Shown: positions 20,718 to 31,571, counted from the stretch's first letter. The stretch is DNA of 64,000 nt from Methylobacterium dankookense (GCF_902141855.1 NZ_CABFVH010000004.1:178659-242658); one strand, 5' to 3'. Notes: generated by a model from the sequence alone, not told the origin. Program-made: numbers and translations.

Positions 20718-23324
20718 TTACAATTGGTTAACCGGCGCAATCGTCCGCGTGACGATGTCCGCGACATCGCGGGACAGGCCCGGGATCGCCTTGATCCGGT
20801 TGAGCATTTCCTCGGCCTTGGCCGCTCGCGATTTTTTCAACTTCCGCCAGGATCCGAAGGCCGTGAGCAGGCGCGCGGCGGCCTGCGGATTGGTCCCGTC
20901 GAGGGCCGCGACGGTGTCGGCGACGAGGGCGAAGCCGGCCCCGTCCGCCCGCGCGAACTGCGTCGGGTTGCCGAAGGCGAAGCTGCCGACGAGGGCGCGG
21001 ACGCGGTTGGGATTGGTCAGCGCGTAGGCCGGGTGCCGCTTCAGGCCCTCGATCCGCTCCGGCGTGCCGGGCTCGGGGATGGTGGCCTGGAGGGCGAACC
21101 ACTTGTCGAGCACCAGCGGCTCGTCGGCGTAGCGCGCGCCGAAGGCGGCGAGCGCCGCCTCGCGGGCGTCGCCCGGGATCAGGGCCAGGGTGCCGAGCGC
21201 CGCGAGCCGGTCGGTCATGTTGGTGGCCGCCTCCAGCCGCGCGGCGGCGCGGGCGGCGCCCGTCTCGGGGTCGCCCGCTGCGAGGAGGTCGAGGGCGGCG
21301 TTGCGGAGCGCCCGCCGCCCGGCCGCGGCGGCGTCGGGGCTGTAGGGCGTGCCCGCGGGCTCGGCGAGCCGCGCCTCGATGCCCTCCAGCCGGTCGCGCA
21401 GGGCGCGGCCGAGCGCGGCCCGGAGGCCCTTGCGCGCACCGTGGATCGCGTCGGGATCGACCTCCGCCTCGATCTCGTTGGCGACCTCGCCCTCGCCGGG
21501 CAGGCTGAGCATCAGGGCGGCGAAGGCCGGGTCGCGCGGGGCCTCGGCGTCGAGGAGCAGGCCGAGCGCCTCGGCGAAGGCGTCGGCGGGGCCGCCCCCG
21601 CGGATCAGCCGCAGGGCGAGGCTCTGGCCGGCCTGCCAGCGGTTGAACGGGTCGGTGTCGCGCCCGAGCAGGACGAGGTGGTCCTCCTCGGTGAGCGCGC
21701 CGTCGAGGCGCACCGGGGCCGAGAAGCCGCGCAGCAGCGAGGGCACCGGCCGCTCCGTCACGCCGCGGAAGCGGAGCGTCGCCTCCGCATCCTTCAGGAC
21801 GTAGACGCCGTCCGCGAGGTCCGGGCAATCCGCATCGAGCGCGCCGCCCGTGCCGACGAGTCCGAGCGCCACCGGCATCACGAGGGCCGAGCCGCCGTCG
21901 AGGCTCTGCCAGAGGGTGAGGTCGCAGGTCCCCGCCGCCGCGTCGTAGGCGGTCCGGAAGGCGAGGCGCGGGGTGCCGGGCCGGGCATACCATTGCGCGA
22001 AGGCCGCGAGGTCGCGCCCGCTGACGGCCGCGAAGGCGTCGAGGAAATCCTCGACGGTGGCGGCGCGCCCGTCATTCTCGGCGAAGTAGCGGTCCATGCC
22101 GGCGCGGAAGGCGTCGGGCCCGAGCAGGGTCTTGAGCATCCGCACGATCTCGGCGCCCTTCTCGTAGACGGTCGCCGTGTAGAAGTTGTTGATCTCGGCA
22201 TAGGCCGTCGGCCGCACCGGGTGGCGCAGCGGGCCGGCATCCTCCGGGAACTGTCGGGCGCGCAGCTGGCGCACCTCCGCGATGCGGTGGACCGCCCGCG
22301 AGCGCATGTCGGAGGAGAATTCCTGGTCGCGGAAGACGGTGAGTCCCTCCTTGAGGCAGAGCTGGAACCAGTCGCGGCAGGTGACGCGGTTGCCCGACCA
22401 GTTGTGGAAGTACTCGTGCGCGATGATCGCCTCGATCGCCGCGTAGTCGGCGTCGGTGGCGGTCTCAGGCGAGGCGAGAACGTACTTGTCGTTGAAGATG
22501 TTGAGGCCCTTGTTCTCCATCGCGCCCATGTTGAAGTCGGAGACGGCGACGACGTTGAACACGTCGAGGTCGTAAGGGCGGCCGAAGGCCTCCTCATCCC
22601 ATTTCATCGAGCGGACCACCGCGTCGAGGGCGTAGTCCGCGCGTGCCTCCTTGCCGGGTTCCACATGGACGGCGACGGCGACCGCCCGGCCCTCCATCGT
22701 GGTGAAGCGGGTGGCGACGTTGCCGAGCCGGCCGCCGACCAGGGCGAAGAGATAGGCGGGCTTCGGGTGCGGATCGTGCCAGACCGCGTAGTGGCGGCCG
22801 CCGTCGAGCGCGCCCGCCTCCACGGGGTTGCCGTTGCCGAGCAGGACCGGCGCCTCGTCCCGGTCCGCCTCGATGCGGGTGGTGTAGACCGAGAGCACGT
22901 CCGGCCGGTCGAGGAAGTAGGTGATGCGGCGGAACCCGTCCGCCTCGCACTGGGTGCAGTAGACGCCGCTCGAGCGGTAGAGGCCCATCAGCTTGGTGTT
23001 GGCGCCCGGGTCGAGCTCCGTGACGATGCTCAGCGTGAAGGGCCGCCGCGGCGGCGCTGCGAGCACCAGGCCGGACGGGCCCACCGCATAGGCATCCTCG
23101 GGCAGGGGCCGCCCGTCGAGGTCGAGGGCGACCAGGGACAGTTCGTCGCCGTCGAGGCGCAGCGGCGCGTCCGGATCGCCCGCCGGATTCGGGCGCAGCG
23201 CCAGCACCGCGGTCACCCGGGTCCGGCTCGGATGGAGCCGCACGTCGAGATCGACGCGGTCGATCAGGAAGTCGCTCGGCCGGTAATCCGAGAGGTGGAT
23301 GAGCGGGGGCGTCTCGGTGCGCAT
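20718..23324 (-). CDS. pepN: Aminopeptidase N
   Basis: An 868-residue zinc metallopeptidase of family M1 that removes N-terminal residues from peptides in the cytosol. Motifs in order: GAMENKGLNIFND (the exopeptidase GAMEN motif), HEYFHNWSGNRVTCRDW with zinc ligands His about 303, His 307 and Glu about 326, and the catalytic Glu 304. A downstream Tyr in NFYTATVYEKGAEIVRML fits the transition-state tyrosine. Length agrees with the alphaproteobacterial PepN group. It is divergent from purA across a 283-base gap. Confidence 0.95.
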   Translation of the reverse strand: MRTETPPLIHLSDYRPSDFLIDRVDLDVRLHPSRTRVTAVLALRPNPAGDPDAPLRLDGDELSLVALDLDGRPLPEDAYAVGPSGLVLAAPPRRPFTLSIVTELDPGANTKLMGLYRSSGVYCTQCEADGFRRITYFLDRPDVLSVYTTRIEADRDEAPVLLGNGNPVEAGALDGGRHYAVWHDPHPKPAYLFALVGGRLGNVATRFTTMEGRAVAVAVHVEPGKEARADYALDAVVRSMKWDEEAFGRPYDLDVFNVVAVSDFNMGAMENKGLNIFNDKYVLASPETATDADYAAIEAIIAHEYFHNWSGNRVTCRDWFQLCLKEGLTVFRDQEFSSDMRSRAVHRIAEVRQLRARQFPEDAGPLRHPVRPTAYAEINNFYTATVYEKGAEIVRMLKTLLGPDAFRAGMDRYFAENDGRAATVEDFLDAFAAVSGRDLAAFAQWYARPGTPRLAFRTAYDAAAGTCDLTLWQSLDGGSALVMPVALGLVGTGGALDADCPDLADGVYVLKDAEATLRFRGVTERPVPSLLRGFSAPVRLDGALTEEDHLVLLGRDTDPFNRWQAGQSLALRLIRGGGPADAFAEALGLLLDAEAPRDPAFAALMLSLPGEGEVANEIEAEVDPDAIHGARKGLRAALGRALRDRLEGIEARLAEPAGTPYSPDAAAAGRRALRNAALDLLAAGDPETGAARAAARLEAATNMTDRLAALGTLALIPGDAREAALAAFGARYADEPLVLDKWFALQATIPEPGTPERIEGLKRHPAYALTNPNRVRALVGSFAFGNPTQFARADGAGFALVADTVAALDGTNPQAAARLLTAFGSWRKLKKSRAAKAEEMLNRIKAIPGLSRDVADIVTRTIAPVNQL

Positions 23325-23607
23325 CGTCGCGAGGATCTCCGTTCCAGCGGCGGGCGGGGGGCTTGCATGGACGCCATGCGCCCCGGCCTGACGCTCGTTT
23401 CCCTATGTCTCTCTCGTCCGCGAAACGCGCAATCCGCCCCGTGCCGGCGGTCGCGCGGGGCCGCCGCCCACTGCCGGATCGGGCCGCTTGCTTGATTTCC
23501 CGGGCCGGATCGCGGAAAGGGTCTCACGGCAACGGGTTACCCGCGCACGGCCGGCTCACGCGTCCGCTGGCTCGGCTCACGGATCGAAGGCACGGATCAG
23601 GGTAGGC

Positions 23608-24900
<1,293 letters not shown>

Positions 24901-24945
24901 GTGCCTCTCACACAACGCCCGCTGCGCCGCCGCGGCCGGAGGGAG

Positions 24946-24966
24946 GGCTCCCGGCGATCGGGAGCC
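24946..24966 (+). terminator. Hairpin downstream of purA
   Basis: An 8-base stem (GGCTCCCG with its complement) around a 5-base loop, 46 bases after the purA stop. It lacks a clear T run, so intrinsic termination is uncertain. Confidence 0.35.
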
Positions 24967-25034
24967 GTGTGAAGAGCACTTAGGGGGCCCTCGCGCATAT
25001 GCGGGGGCTTCGAAGGGGACCGGACCGGGGCACG

Positions 25035-26651
25035 ATGGCCGACTACTACCCGCTGCTGGCGCGTGCCCTGGAGGCTCTGCCCGATCGCACGCCGGCCATG
25101 CGCCGCGCCGTCTACGAGCGGGCCCGCAACGCCCTGGTGACGCAGCTCCGCTCGATCGAGCCGCCGCTCTCCGAGAGCGACATCGACGTGGAGCGCAAGG
25201 CGCTCGACGCGGCCATCGCCCGGCTTGAGACGAGCTACGACGTCCCGGCCCCGGCCAACGACGCCGCAAGTTCGCCGCCCCCCGCTGCTCCCAAGCCGCC
25301 GGAGGCCGTCAAGCCGCCAGAGGCCGTCAAGCCGCCGGAGCCCGTCAAGCAGCCGGAGCCCCCCGCCAAGCCGCCGGAGGCCTCGACGCCGCCGGAGGCC
25401 TCGACGCCGCTGGAGGCCTCGAGGCCGCCGGAGCCGGCCGCCGTCCCGCCGCCACCCGAGGCGGAGCCGGCCGAATCCGAGGCGCCCGAGCCGAGGCCGT
25501 TCGAGCCGAAGGACCTCCAGACCCGGCGCCTCGAGCCGGCCGCCTCCGAGCCCCACGCGCTGCCCGAGACGCTGCAGCCCGAGACGAAGCCCGAGCCCTT
25601 CCTGCCGCCGGCCCCGCCGCCGCGCTTCACCGCGGCGGAGCCCAAGGCGCCGCGCGAGCCGGCGATCCCGATCGCCCCGCCGCGCACGGCCGCGTTCGAG
25701 CCCGCTCCCGCGGAGCCGGACGAGGCCGCCGCGCCGGAGCCTGCCACCGCGGCCGAGAGCCAGGCGCGCGGGGAGGTCCCGGGCGTGCGGCAGCGGCCGC
25801 GCATCGACGTGGTCGCCCCGCGCGGCCGCTCGCGGCTCCTGCGCAACGCCTTCGTCGGCGCCGTGCTCGCCGTGGTGATCGGGCTGATCGCGGTGGCGGC
25901 CTACTGGCTGCGCGACAAGCCGGCCGAGATCCAGGCCGGCGGCCCTTCCGCGTCCGAGGGGCAGACCTCCGAGAACGCCGACGCCAAGTTCTCAGACCGG
26001 ATCGGGGGCGACCCGGCCCCGGCCGAGCGTCCGCCGGCGCCGCAGCCCGCGCCCGAAGGATCCGGATCGAGCCGCGCCGCGGCCCCGGCCCAGCCCGACC
26101 TCGCGGTGGCGCAGCGCGCCACCCTGGCCGAGGAGGCGCAGGGCGGGGGCGACGCCCAGCCGGTCCTGAGCCAGGGCCGCGTGCTCTGGCGGCTCGATTC
26201 GGTGAGCGGCGAGCAGGGCCAGCCCCTGCAGACCGCCGTGGTCGCGACGGTGACGATCCCCGATGCCGGCCTCACCCTGGTGATGACCCTGCAGCGTAAC
26301 CTCGACGCGACGCTGCCGGCCTCCCACACGATCAGCCTCGCCTTCAGCGCGACCGGCCCCGACGCCGCCAAGCGCTCGGTGCAGGAGATCGGCCTGCTCC
26401 AGCCGAAGGAGGACGAGGCGGGGCGCGGCGCGCCGGTGGCGGGCCTGCCGGTGCGCGTGCGGGAGAACCTGTTCCTGATCGGCCTCTCGTCGCTGCGCGG
26501 CGACGTGGAGCGCAACACCGACCTGCTGCTCAACCGCAACTGGTTCGATCTCGGCCTGCGCTACGCCAGCGGCCAGCGCGCCGTCATCACCTTCGAGAAG
26601 GGCGGCGCCGGCGCCCAGGTGATGCAGCGCGCCTTCGAGCAGTGGCGATAG
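25035..26651 (+). CDS. Proline-rich single-pass membrane protein
   Basis: 538 residues. An N-terminal helical region (YPLLARALEALPDRTPAMRR onward, about 5-75) precedes a long Pro/Glu/Ala-rich segment (about 80-250) that includes tandem KPPEAV- and TPPEAS-like repeats. One transmembrane helix follows (FVGAVLAVVIGLIAVAAYWL, about 273-292), then a periplasmic C-terminal domain (about 370-538) without cysteines. Similar proteins are widespread in Hyphomicrobiales without known function. Start chosen at 25035 (MADYYP) rather than 24999, since MADYYPLLARA is the natural folded start. It is the next gene after purA and ends in a dispersed repeat. Confidence 0.8.
   Translation: MADYYPLLARALEALPDRTPAMRRAVYERARNALVTQLRSIEPPLSESDIDVERKALDAAIARLETSYDVPAPANDAASSPPPAAPKPPEAVKPPEAVKPPEPVKQPEPPAKPPEASTPPEASTPLEASRPPEPAAVPPPPEAEPAESEAPEPRPFEPKDLQTRRLEPAASEPHALPETLQPETKPEPFLPPAPPPRFTAAEPKAPREPAIPIAPPRTAAFEPAPAEPDEAAAPEPATAAESQARGEVPGVRQRPRIDVVAPRGRSRLLRNAFVGAVLAVVIGLIAVAAYWLRDKPAEIQAGGPSASEGQTSENADAKFSDRIGGDPAPAERPPAPQPAPEGSGSSRAAAPAQPDLAVAQRATLAEEAQGGGDAQPVLSQGRVLWRLDSVSGEQGQPLQTAVVATVTIPDAGLTLVMTLQRNLDATLPASHTISLAFSATGPDAAKRSVQEIGLLQPKEDEAGRGAPVAGLPVRVRENLFLIGLSSLRGDVERNTDLLLNRNWFDLGLRYASGQRAVITFEKGGAGAQVMQRAFEQWR
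25293..25437 (+). repeat. In-frame tandem repeat coding for Pro/Glu-rich segment
   Basis: Degenerate 15-18-base units, first of the type AAGCCGCCGGAGGCCGTC and later TCGACGCCGCCGGAGGCC, coding for KPPEAV, KPPEPV, TPPEAS and RPPEP units. Third-position differences are few, so copies are recent or under conversion. Length variation between strains is expected. Confidence 0.75.
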
Positions 26652-26657
26652 AAGGAT

Positions 26658-26726
26658 CCGGGATGCCGAAGGGATCATCCCTTCGGCGGGGTGTCGGGGC
26701 AGAGCCCTGACGGGAAGTCCCGGGGG
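26658..26726 (+). repeat. Dispersed intergenic repeat, copy 2
   Basis: Between two convergent stops. It has the order CCGAAGGGATCATCCCTTCGG (itself a perfect palindrome), CGGGGTGTCGGGGCAGAGCC and a CGGGAAGTCCCGG element. It shares core and order with the copies near 8205-8277 and 32532-32648, and could terminate both flanking genes. Confidence 0.75.
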
Positions 26727-26733
26727 CGTGCCC

Positions 26734-27732
26734 TCAGAGCATGCTCGGCAGGATGCGGTCCGGCGGCCGGTGGCCGTCCATGAAGGTCTTGATGTTGATG
26801 ATGACCTTCTCGCCCATGTCGAGGCGGCTCTCGTGGGTGGCCGAGCCCATATGCGGCAGCAGCACCACCTTGCCCGTGCGGGCGAGCTTGACGAGGCGCG
26901 GGCTCACCGCCGGCTCCTGCTCGAACACGTCGAGGCCGGCGGCCGAGACGTCGCCGGCCTCGATGAGGCGGGCGAGGGCGTTCTCGTCGATCACCTCGCC
27001 GCGGGCGGTGTTCACCACGATGGCCTCGCGCTTGAGCAGCTTGAGGCGGCGGGCCGAGAGCAGGTGGTAGGTGGCCGGCGTGTGCGGGCAGTTGACCGAG
27101 ACGATGTCCACCCGCGCCAGCATCTGGTCGAGGGATTCCCAGTAGGTCGCGTCCAGCGCGCTCTCGGTGGCGGCCGGCACGCGGCGGCGGTTGTGGTAGT
27201 GGATCTGCAGGCCGAAGGCCCGGGCGCGGCGGGCGAGCGCCTGGCCGATGCGGCCCATGCCGACGATGCCGAGCCGCTTGCCGGTGATGCGGCGCCCGAG
27301 CATCCAGGTCGGCGACCAGCCGGTGTTCCACTCGTCGTCCGGGATGATGCGCGCGCCCTCCGCCACCCGGCGGGCGACGGCGAGGATCAGCGCCATGGTC
27401 ATGTCGGCGGTGTCCTCGGTCAGCACGCCCGGCGTGTTGGTGACCGTGATGCCGCGCTCCAGGGCGGCCGCCACGTCGATATGGTCGACGCCGTTGCCGA
27501 AATTGGCGATCAGCCGCAGGTTCGGGCCGGCCTGGGCGAGGATCCCGGAATCGATCTCGTCGGTGACGGTGGGGACGAGCACGTCGGCCTCGCGCAGGGC
27601 CGCGGCGAGCGCCTCGGCCGACAGCGGCTTGTCCTCGGCGTTGAGGCGCACGTCGAAGAGCTCGCGCATGCGCGTCTCGACGGCGTCCGGCAGGCGCCGC
27701 GTCACCACAACGAGCGGCTTGCGCTTCGACAT
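26734..27732 (-). CDS. D-isomer 2-hydroxyacid dehydrogenase (glyoxylate/hydroxypyruvate reductase-like)
   Basis: 332 residues, NAD(P)-dependent, D-isomer-specific. The Rossmann motif (LGIVGMGRIGQALARRARAF, about 156-175) is flanked by ANFGNGVDHIDV, the arginine-bearing NTARGEVIDE and LLPHMGSATHESR with the catalytic His; a Glu in FEQEPAV completes the set. The pattern is closest to the GyaR/GhrB type that reduces glyoxylate and hydroxypyruvate, which would suit serine-cycle or photorespiratory carbon flow in a methylotroph-like host. Cofactor and substrate are inference. Confidence 0.88.
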   Translation of the reverse strand: MSKRKPLVVVTRRLPDAVETRMRELFDVRLNAEDKPLSAEALAAALREADVLVPTVTDEIDSGILAQAGPNLRLIANFGNGVDHIDVAAALERGITVTNTPGVLTEDTADMTMALILAVARRVAEGARIIPDDEWNTGWSPTWMLGRRITGKRLGIVGMGRIGQALARRARAFGLQIHYHNRRRVPAATESALDATYWESLDQMLARVDIVSVNCPHTPATYHLLSARRLKLLKREAIVVNTARGEVIDENALARLIEAGDVSAAGLDVFEQEPAVSPRLVKLARTGKVVLLPHMGSATHESRLDMGEKVIINIKTFMDGHRPPDRILPSML

Positions 27733-28018
27733 CGTTCCTCCCTCGCCCTGCGCCGTTCACGCAGGTTTTCAGCCTCGGGCCCGGTGGCCGCATGCCTCGG
27801 CGCGACGCGTGCCGGGTTCCGGCACGGGGGCGCCTCAAACCTCCATTAACCGAACTCGGCCAGACAGGATCGGGCCGGGTCCGGAGCCGGCGACACGCAG
27901 GTTTCGGGCCTCCGGCCTCTCTACCAGAGCGAGGGCGGAACACAATCCGGCCCCGCGCCGGCCACCTGCGCCGGCCGGGCTTTCGGATCCGCCCCAGGCA
28001 GGATCGAGACGAGGAAGG

Positions 28019-28594
28019 ATGGCGAGGATGCGCGTGGCCCGGATTGCCCTGACGGTTGCCGCCCTGGGCTTGTCCCCGACGGTCGCGGGCGCGGCTCCGC
28101 CGGCTCCGGCCGCCGCGATGCCCGAGGCCGGGCTCGGCCCGGTCACCAAGCTGCCGCTGCCGCGCTATGCCAGCCTGAAGACCGACCGGGTGAACCTGCG
28201 CGAGGGCCCGTCGAAGGACCACCGCACGCTCTGGGTGTTCCAGCGCGCCGGCCTGCCCGTCGAGATCGTCGCCGAGTTCGAGACCTGGCGCCGGATCCGC
28301 GATTCCGAGGGCACGGAGGGCTGGGTGCTGCACTCGCTGCTGTCGGGCCGGCGCACGGCGATCGTCAACGCGCAGAAGGGGCCGGACAAGGGGGCGGTGC
28401 CGCTGCGCGCCAGCGCCGACGACGGCGCGCCGGACGAGGCGCGGCTGGAGGCGGGGGTGATCGGCAGCGTGAAGAGCTGCACCGGATCGTGGTGCCGCCT
28501 CGTGGTGGCTTTGCCCTCCCGCCGCGGCGACGTGGACGGCTATATCCGCCAGGACCGGCTCTGGGGCGTCTATCCCAACGAGAAGGTGCAGTGA
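28019..28594 (+). CDS. Secreted bacterial SH3 domain protein
   Basis: 191 residues. A signal peptide (RVARIALTVAALGLSPTVAGA) precedes a bacterial SH3 domain (about 55-115: SLKTDRVNLREGPSKDHRTL through TEGWVLHSLLSG) and a second, partial SH3-like repeat with a CTGSWCRL disulfide-like pair and a terminal DGYIRQDRLWGVYP. Such domains bind peptidoglycan or target enzymes to it. The ATG at 28019 follows GAGGAAGG; a second ATG at 28028 is possible. It ends before a strong terminator. Confidence 0.87.
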   Translation: MARMRVARIALTVAALGLSPTVAGAAPPAPAAAMPEAGLGPVTKLPLPRYASLKTDRVNLREGPSKDHRTLWVFQRAGLPVEIVAEFETWRRIRDSEGTEGWVLHSLLSGRRTAIVNAQKGPDKGAVPLRASADDGAPDEARLEAGVIGSVKSCTGSWCRLVVALPSRRGDVDGYIRQDRLWGVYPNEKVQ

Positions 28595-28613
28595 GCGCAG
28601 CTTCGAAATGAGA

Positions 28614-28640
28614 AAAGGCCCGGGCAGCGCCCGGGCCTTT
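28614..28640. terminator. Strong bidirectional terminator between the SH3 gene and irr
   Basis: A perfect 12-base stem AAAGGCCCGGGC with its complement around a 3-base loop (AGC). A-rich on one side and T-rich on the other, so it can stop the SH3 gene on the plus strand and irr on the minus strand. Confidence 0.92.
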
Positions 28641-28668
28641 CTCTTCGGACTCGCGATCGCGCCGCGTC

Positions 28669-29181
28669 TCAGCTCTGGCGGCGGTTGCTGCCCCGGCGGC
28701 GCAGGCGCACGATCACCTCGACGCCGGCGATCTCCATGCCCTCGGGCGCGTCGGGCAGCGAATCGACGGTGATGCCGCAATCGGGCATGTCGATCACCTG
28801 GCCCTCGTCCTCGAGGTAGAAGTGGTGGTGCTCGCTCGGGTTGGTGTCGAAATAGGCCTTCGACCCGTCGAGCGCGAGCTGGCGCAGCAGGCCGGCTTCG
28901 GTGAACTGGTGCAGGGTGTTGTAGACGGTGGCCAGCGACACCGGCACCTTGGCGCGCATCGCCTCGTCGTAGAGCATCTCGGCCGTGAGGTGGCGGTCGC
29001 CGCGGCCGAAGAGCAGCCAGCCGAGCGACAGGCGCTGCCGGGTCGGGCGCAGGCCGGCGCGGCGCAGGCGGTCGCGCAGGTCCGAGAGCGGGCAGCCGCG
29101 GCGGCCGGCGGCGGACGCCTCCGCGGAGAGCGGGGCGGTCCGGCCGTTCAGGACGGCCTGCAGGGGCAACAGCTCGGACAT
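28669..29181 (-). CDS. irr: Iron response regulator Irr (Fur superfamily)
   Basis: 170 residues. It carries the Fur-like winged helix ([20 protein letters not shown], then [19 protein letters not shown]) and the HHH motif in [12 protein letters not shown] that binds haem in Bradyrhizobium Irr. Irr accumulates under iron limitation and represses iron-demanding genes, and is degraded when haem is plentiful. The [17 protein letters not shown] signature separates it from Fur and Mur. It is divergent from fabA, an arrangement common in Hyphomicrobiales. I saw no obvious ICE-type operator in the 266-base gap. Confidence 0.92.
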   Translation of the reverse strand: MSELLPLQAVLNGRTAPLSAEASAAGRRGCPLSDLRDRLRRAGLRPTRQRLSLGWLLFGRGDRHLTAEMLYDEAMRAKVPVSLATVYNTLHQFTEAGLLRQLALDGSKAYFDTNPSEHHHFYLEDEGQVIDMPDCGITVDSLPDAPEGMEIAGVEVIVRLRRRGSNRRQS

Positions 29182-29447
29182 CGGCGGACGGAACGCTCTC
29201 GTACGGACATGGGATTAATGCGGGAGTATACGAAACAGGCGTGAGTGTCGCAACCCGACTCCGCTCCTGCAATACGCTGCATCCCGCGCAAAGCTTTGAA
29301 GGCGCCCGGCCCCGTGCTAACGAGGCGCCGACACAGGCTGGCGCCGCGCCCTGCGCTGCCCCCGGCCGCGCCGACGGCTCCGGCTCGGCACCGCCCCGCG
29401 GCCGAGCCTCCGGCGACGAAGCGAATCCAGGGAATCGAACCGCCCAC

Positions 29448-29984
29448 ATGCCCTCAGACGCCGACACCACCGCGCAGACCACGCCCCGCGCGTCGAGCTA
29501 TTCCTACGAGGACCTTCTCGCCTGCGGTCGCGGCGAGCTGTTCGGAGCCGGCAACGCCCAGCTCCCGCTGCCGCCGATGCTGATGTTCGACCGCATCGTG
29601 CAGATCACGAGCGAGGGCGGCGCGCATGGCAAGGGCCATGTCCGGGCCGAGTTCGACATCCGCCCCGACCTCTGGTTCTTCCCCTGCCACTTCAAGGGCG
29701 ATCCCGTGATGCCGGGCTGTCTCGGCCTCGACGCCCTCTGGCAGCTCGTCGGCTTCTATCTCGGCTGGCTCGGCTCGCCGGGCCGCGGCCGGGCGCTCGG
29801 CGTCGGCGAGGTCAAGTTCACCGACCAGGTGCTGCCCACCGTCAAGCAGGTGGTCTACGGGGTCGACCTCAAGCGCGTGCGCCAGGGCAAGCTGGTGCTC
29901 GGCATCGCCGACGGCTGGCTGGAGGCCGACGGCAAGCGCATCTACGAGGCGCAGGATCTGCGGGTCGCCCTGTTCCAGAGCTGA
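29448..29984 (+). CDS. fabA: 3-hydroxydecanoyl-ACP dehydratase/isomerase
   Basis: 178 residues. It dehydrates 3-hydroxydecanoyl-ACP and isomerises trans-2- to cis-3-decenoyl-ACP, the branch to unsaturated fatty acids. The active-site pair is visible: His about 81 in [14 protein letters not shown] and Asp about 95 in [12 protein letters not shown], with the same 14-residue spacing as in E. coli FabA. Start at the ATG at 29448, chosen to give the normal length. It lies upstream of fabB and fabI on the same strand. Confidence 0.95.
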   Translation: MPSDADTTAQTTPRASSYSYEDLLACGRGELFGAGNAQLPLPPMLMFDRIVQITSEGGAHGKGHVRAEFDIRPDLWFFPCHFKGDPVMPGCLGLDALWQLVGFYLGWLGSPGRGRALGVGEVKFTDQVLPTVKQVVYGVDLKRVRQGKLVLGIADGWLEADGKRIYEAQDLRVALFQS

Positions 29985-30119
29985 TTTTTTTCGCGTGCCG
30001 CGGCGGCGCCGGGCAACGGTGCCGTGCCCGCGGCAGTTGAGATTGTGTCGGCTTCGTCCTAGCTGACCGGGAGCGCGGCGCGCAGCGGGCCTGCCGCCGC
30101 GGCGGAGACAAGTTCGTTC

Positions 30120-31346
30120 ATGCGCCGTGTCGTCATCACCGGGATGGGCATCGTCTCGTCCATCGGCAACAACACGCAGGAAGTGCTCGCCTCCCTACGC
30201 GAGGCGCGCTCCGGAATCGCCCGCGACGAGGCGCAGGCCGCCCACGGCTTCCGCAGCCAGGTCTCGGGCGCGCCGACCCTCGATCCCGAAGGCGTCGTGG
30301 ACCGGCGCGCCATGCGCTTCCACGGCGGCGGCACCGCCTGGAACCACGTCGCCATGGATCAGGCGATCCGCGATGCGGGCCTCGAATCCGGCGACGTCTC
30401 GAACGACCGCACCGGCATCATCATGGGCTCGGGCGGTCCCTCGACCCGCACCATCGTGGAATCCGCCGCCATCGCCACCGACAAGGGGCCGAAGCGCGTC
30501 GGGCCCTTCGCCGTGCCCAAGGCCATGTCCTCGACGGCCTCGGCCACGCTGGCGACCTGGTTCAAGATCCGCGGCGTGAACTATTCGATCTCCTCCGCCT
30601 GCGCGACCTCGAACCACTGCATCGGCAACGCCGCCGAGATCATCCAGGCGGGCCGCCAGGACATCATCTTCGCGGGCGGCTGCGAGGAGCTGGACTGGAC
30701 GCTCTCCGTCCTGTTCGACGCCATGGGCGCCATGTCCTCCAAGTACAACGAGACGCCGGCCCGGGCCTCCCGCGCCTACGATGCGGGCCGTGACGGCTTC
30801 GTCATCGCCGGCGGGGCGGGCGTGCTGGTCCTCGAGGAATACGAGCACGCCAAGGCGCGCGGCGCCCGCATCTACGGCGAGGTGGCGGGCTACGGCGCGA
30901 CCTCGGACGGCCACGACATGGTGGCCCCCTCCGGCGAGGGCGCGGTGCGCTGCATGCGCCAAGCCATCGAGGGCCTGAAGGGCGCCAGGATCGACTACAT
31001 CAACCCGCACGCCACCTCGACGCCCGTCGGCGACGACAAGGAGATCGAGGCGATCCGCGAGGTCTTCGGCCGCGGCGAGAACTGCCCGCCGATCGCGGCC
31101 ACCAAGTCGCTCACCGGCCACTCGCTCGGCGCCACCGGCGTGCAGGAGGCGATCTACGCGCTGCTGATGATGAACAACGGCTTCATCTGCGAGAGCGCGC
31201 ATATCGACGAGCTCGATCCGGCCTTCGCCGACATGCCGATCCTGCGCGAGCGGCGGGACGGGGCGAAGCTCGGCCACGTCCTCTCGAACTCCTTCGGCTT
31301 CGGCGGCACGAACGCGACGCTGGTGCTGAAGCACGTCGACGCCTGA
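30120..31346 (+). CDS. fabB: 3-oxoacyl-ACP synthase I
   Basis: 408 residues. It elongates cis-unsaturated acyl-ACP by condensation with malonyl-ACP. The catalytic triad is in place: Cys about 161 in [10 protein letters not shown], His in [11 protein letters not shown] and His in [11 protein letters not shown], with a C-terminal [14 protein letters not shown] loop. [14 protein letters not shown] at the N terminus fits FabB rather than FabF. It follows fabA after 135 bases, so the two form the unsaturated fatty acid operon. Confidence 0.95.
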   Translation: MRRVVITGMGIVSSIGNNTQEVLASLREARSGIARDEAQAAHGFRSQVSGAPTLDPEGVVDRRAMRFHGGGTAWNHVAMDQAIRDAGLESGDVSNDRTGIIMGSGGPSTRTIVESAAIATDKGPKRVGPFAVPKAMSSTASATLATWFKIRGVNYSISSACATSNHCIGNAAEIIQAGRQDIIFAGGCEELDWTLSVLFDAMGAMSSKYNETPARASRAYDAGRDGFVIAGGAGVLVLEEYEHAKARGARIYGEVAGYGATSDGHDMVAPSGEGAVRCMRQAIEGLKGARIDYINPHATSTPVGDDKEIEAIREVFGRGENCPPIAATKSLTGHSLGATGVQEAIYALLMMNNGFICESAHIDELDPAFADMPILRERRDGAKLGHVLSNSFGFGGTNATLVLKHVDA

Positions 31347-31362
31347 ACACCGGAACTTCGAC

Positions 31363-31387
31363 CCTGCACGGATCATTGTCGTGCAGG
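31363..31387 (+). promoter_or_regulatory. Hairpin between fabB and small membrane gene
   Basis: An 8-base perfect stem (CCTGCACG with its complement) around a 9-base loop, 16 bases after the fabB stop. It may be a weak terminator or a processing site. It covers a GTG at 31381, favouring the next GTG at 31405 as the start of the small gene. Confidence 0.5.
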
Positions 31388-31404
31388 TCGGGGGGAGTGT
31401 CGTC

Positions 31405-31521
31405 GTGGTCCCGTTCATCGTCGGAACCTTGGCCGGACTGGTCATCGCGGGAAGCGCGGCCGTGTTCGCCAAACAGATGCTCCTCGAGGATGCCCGCGAC
31501 CGGACCGGCGGATACTTCTGA
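31405..31521 (+). CDS. Small single-pass membrane protein between fabB and fabI
   Basis: 38 residues beginning with GTG at 31405, preceded by a strong GGGGGGAG ribosome site 6 bases upstream. The product is one hydrophobic helix (VPFIVGTLAGLVIAGSAAVF, about 2-21) followed by a charged tail (KQMLLEDARDRTGGYF). It sits between two hairpins, one just before it and a terminator just after it, so it appears to be a deliberate unit at the end of the fabA-fabB run. I do not recognise the sequence. The evidence is the ribosome site, the helix and the flanking hairpins. Confidence 0.62.
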   Translation: MVPFIVGTLAGLVIAGSAAVFAKQMLLEDARDRTGGYF

Positions 31522-31547
31522 GCTCCGCCACCCCACGCGAGCCTGCC

Positions 31548-31571
31548 AAGCCCCGCCCCCGGCGGGGCTTT
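31548..31571 (+). terminator. Terminator after the small membrane gene
   Basis: A perfect 10-base stem AAGCCCCGCC with its complement, 3-base loop (CCC), followed by a short T-containing stretch (CTTTCG). It separates the fabA-fabB unit from fabI. Confidence 0.8.

Noticed and set aside
29996..30035. TGCCGCGG inverted repeat between fabA and fabB
   Set aside because: The 8-base arms are 24 bases apart and GC-rich; chance is likely in this base composition.
31381..31404. GTG at 31381 as start of the small membrane gene
   Set aside because: It lies in the arm of a hairpin and lacks a ribosome site; the GTG at 31405 has GGGGGGAG upstream.
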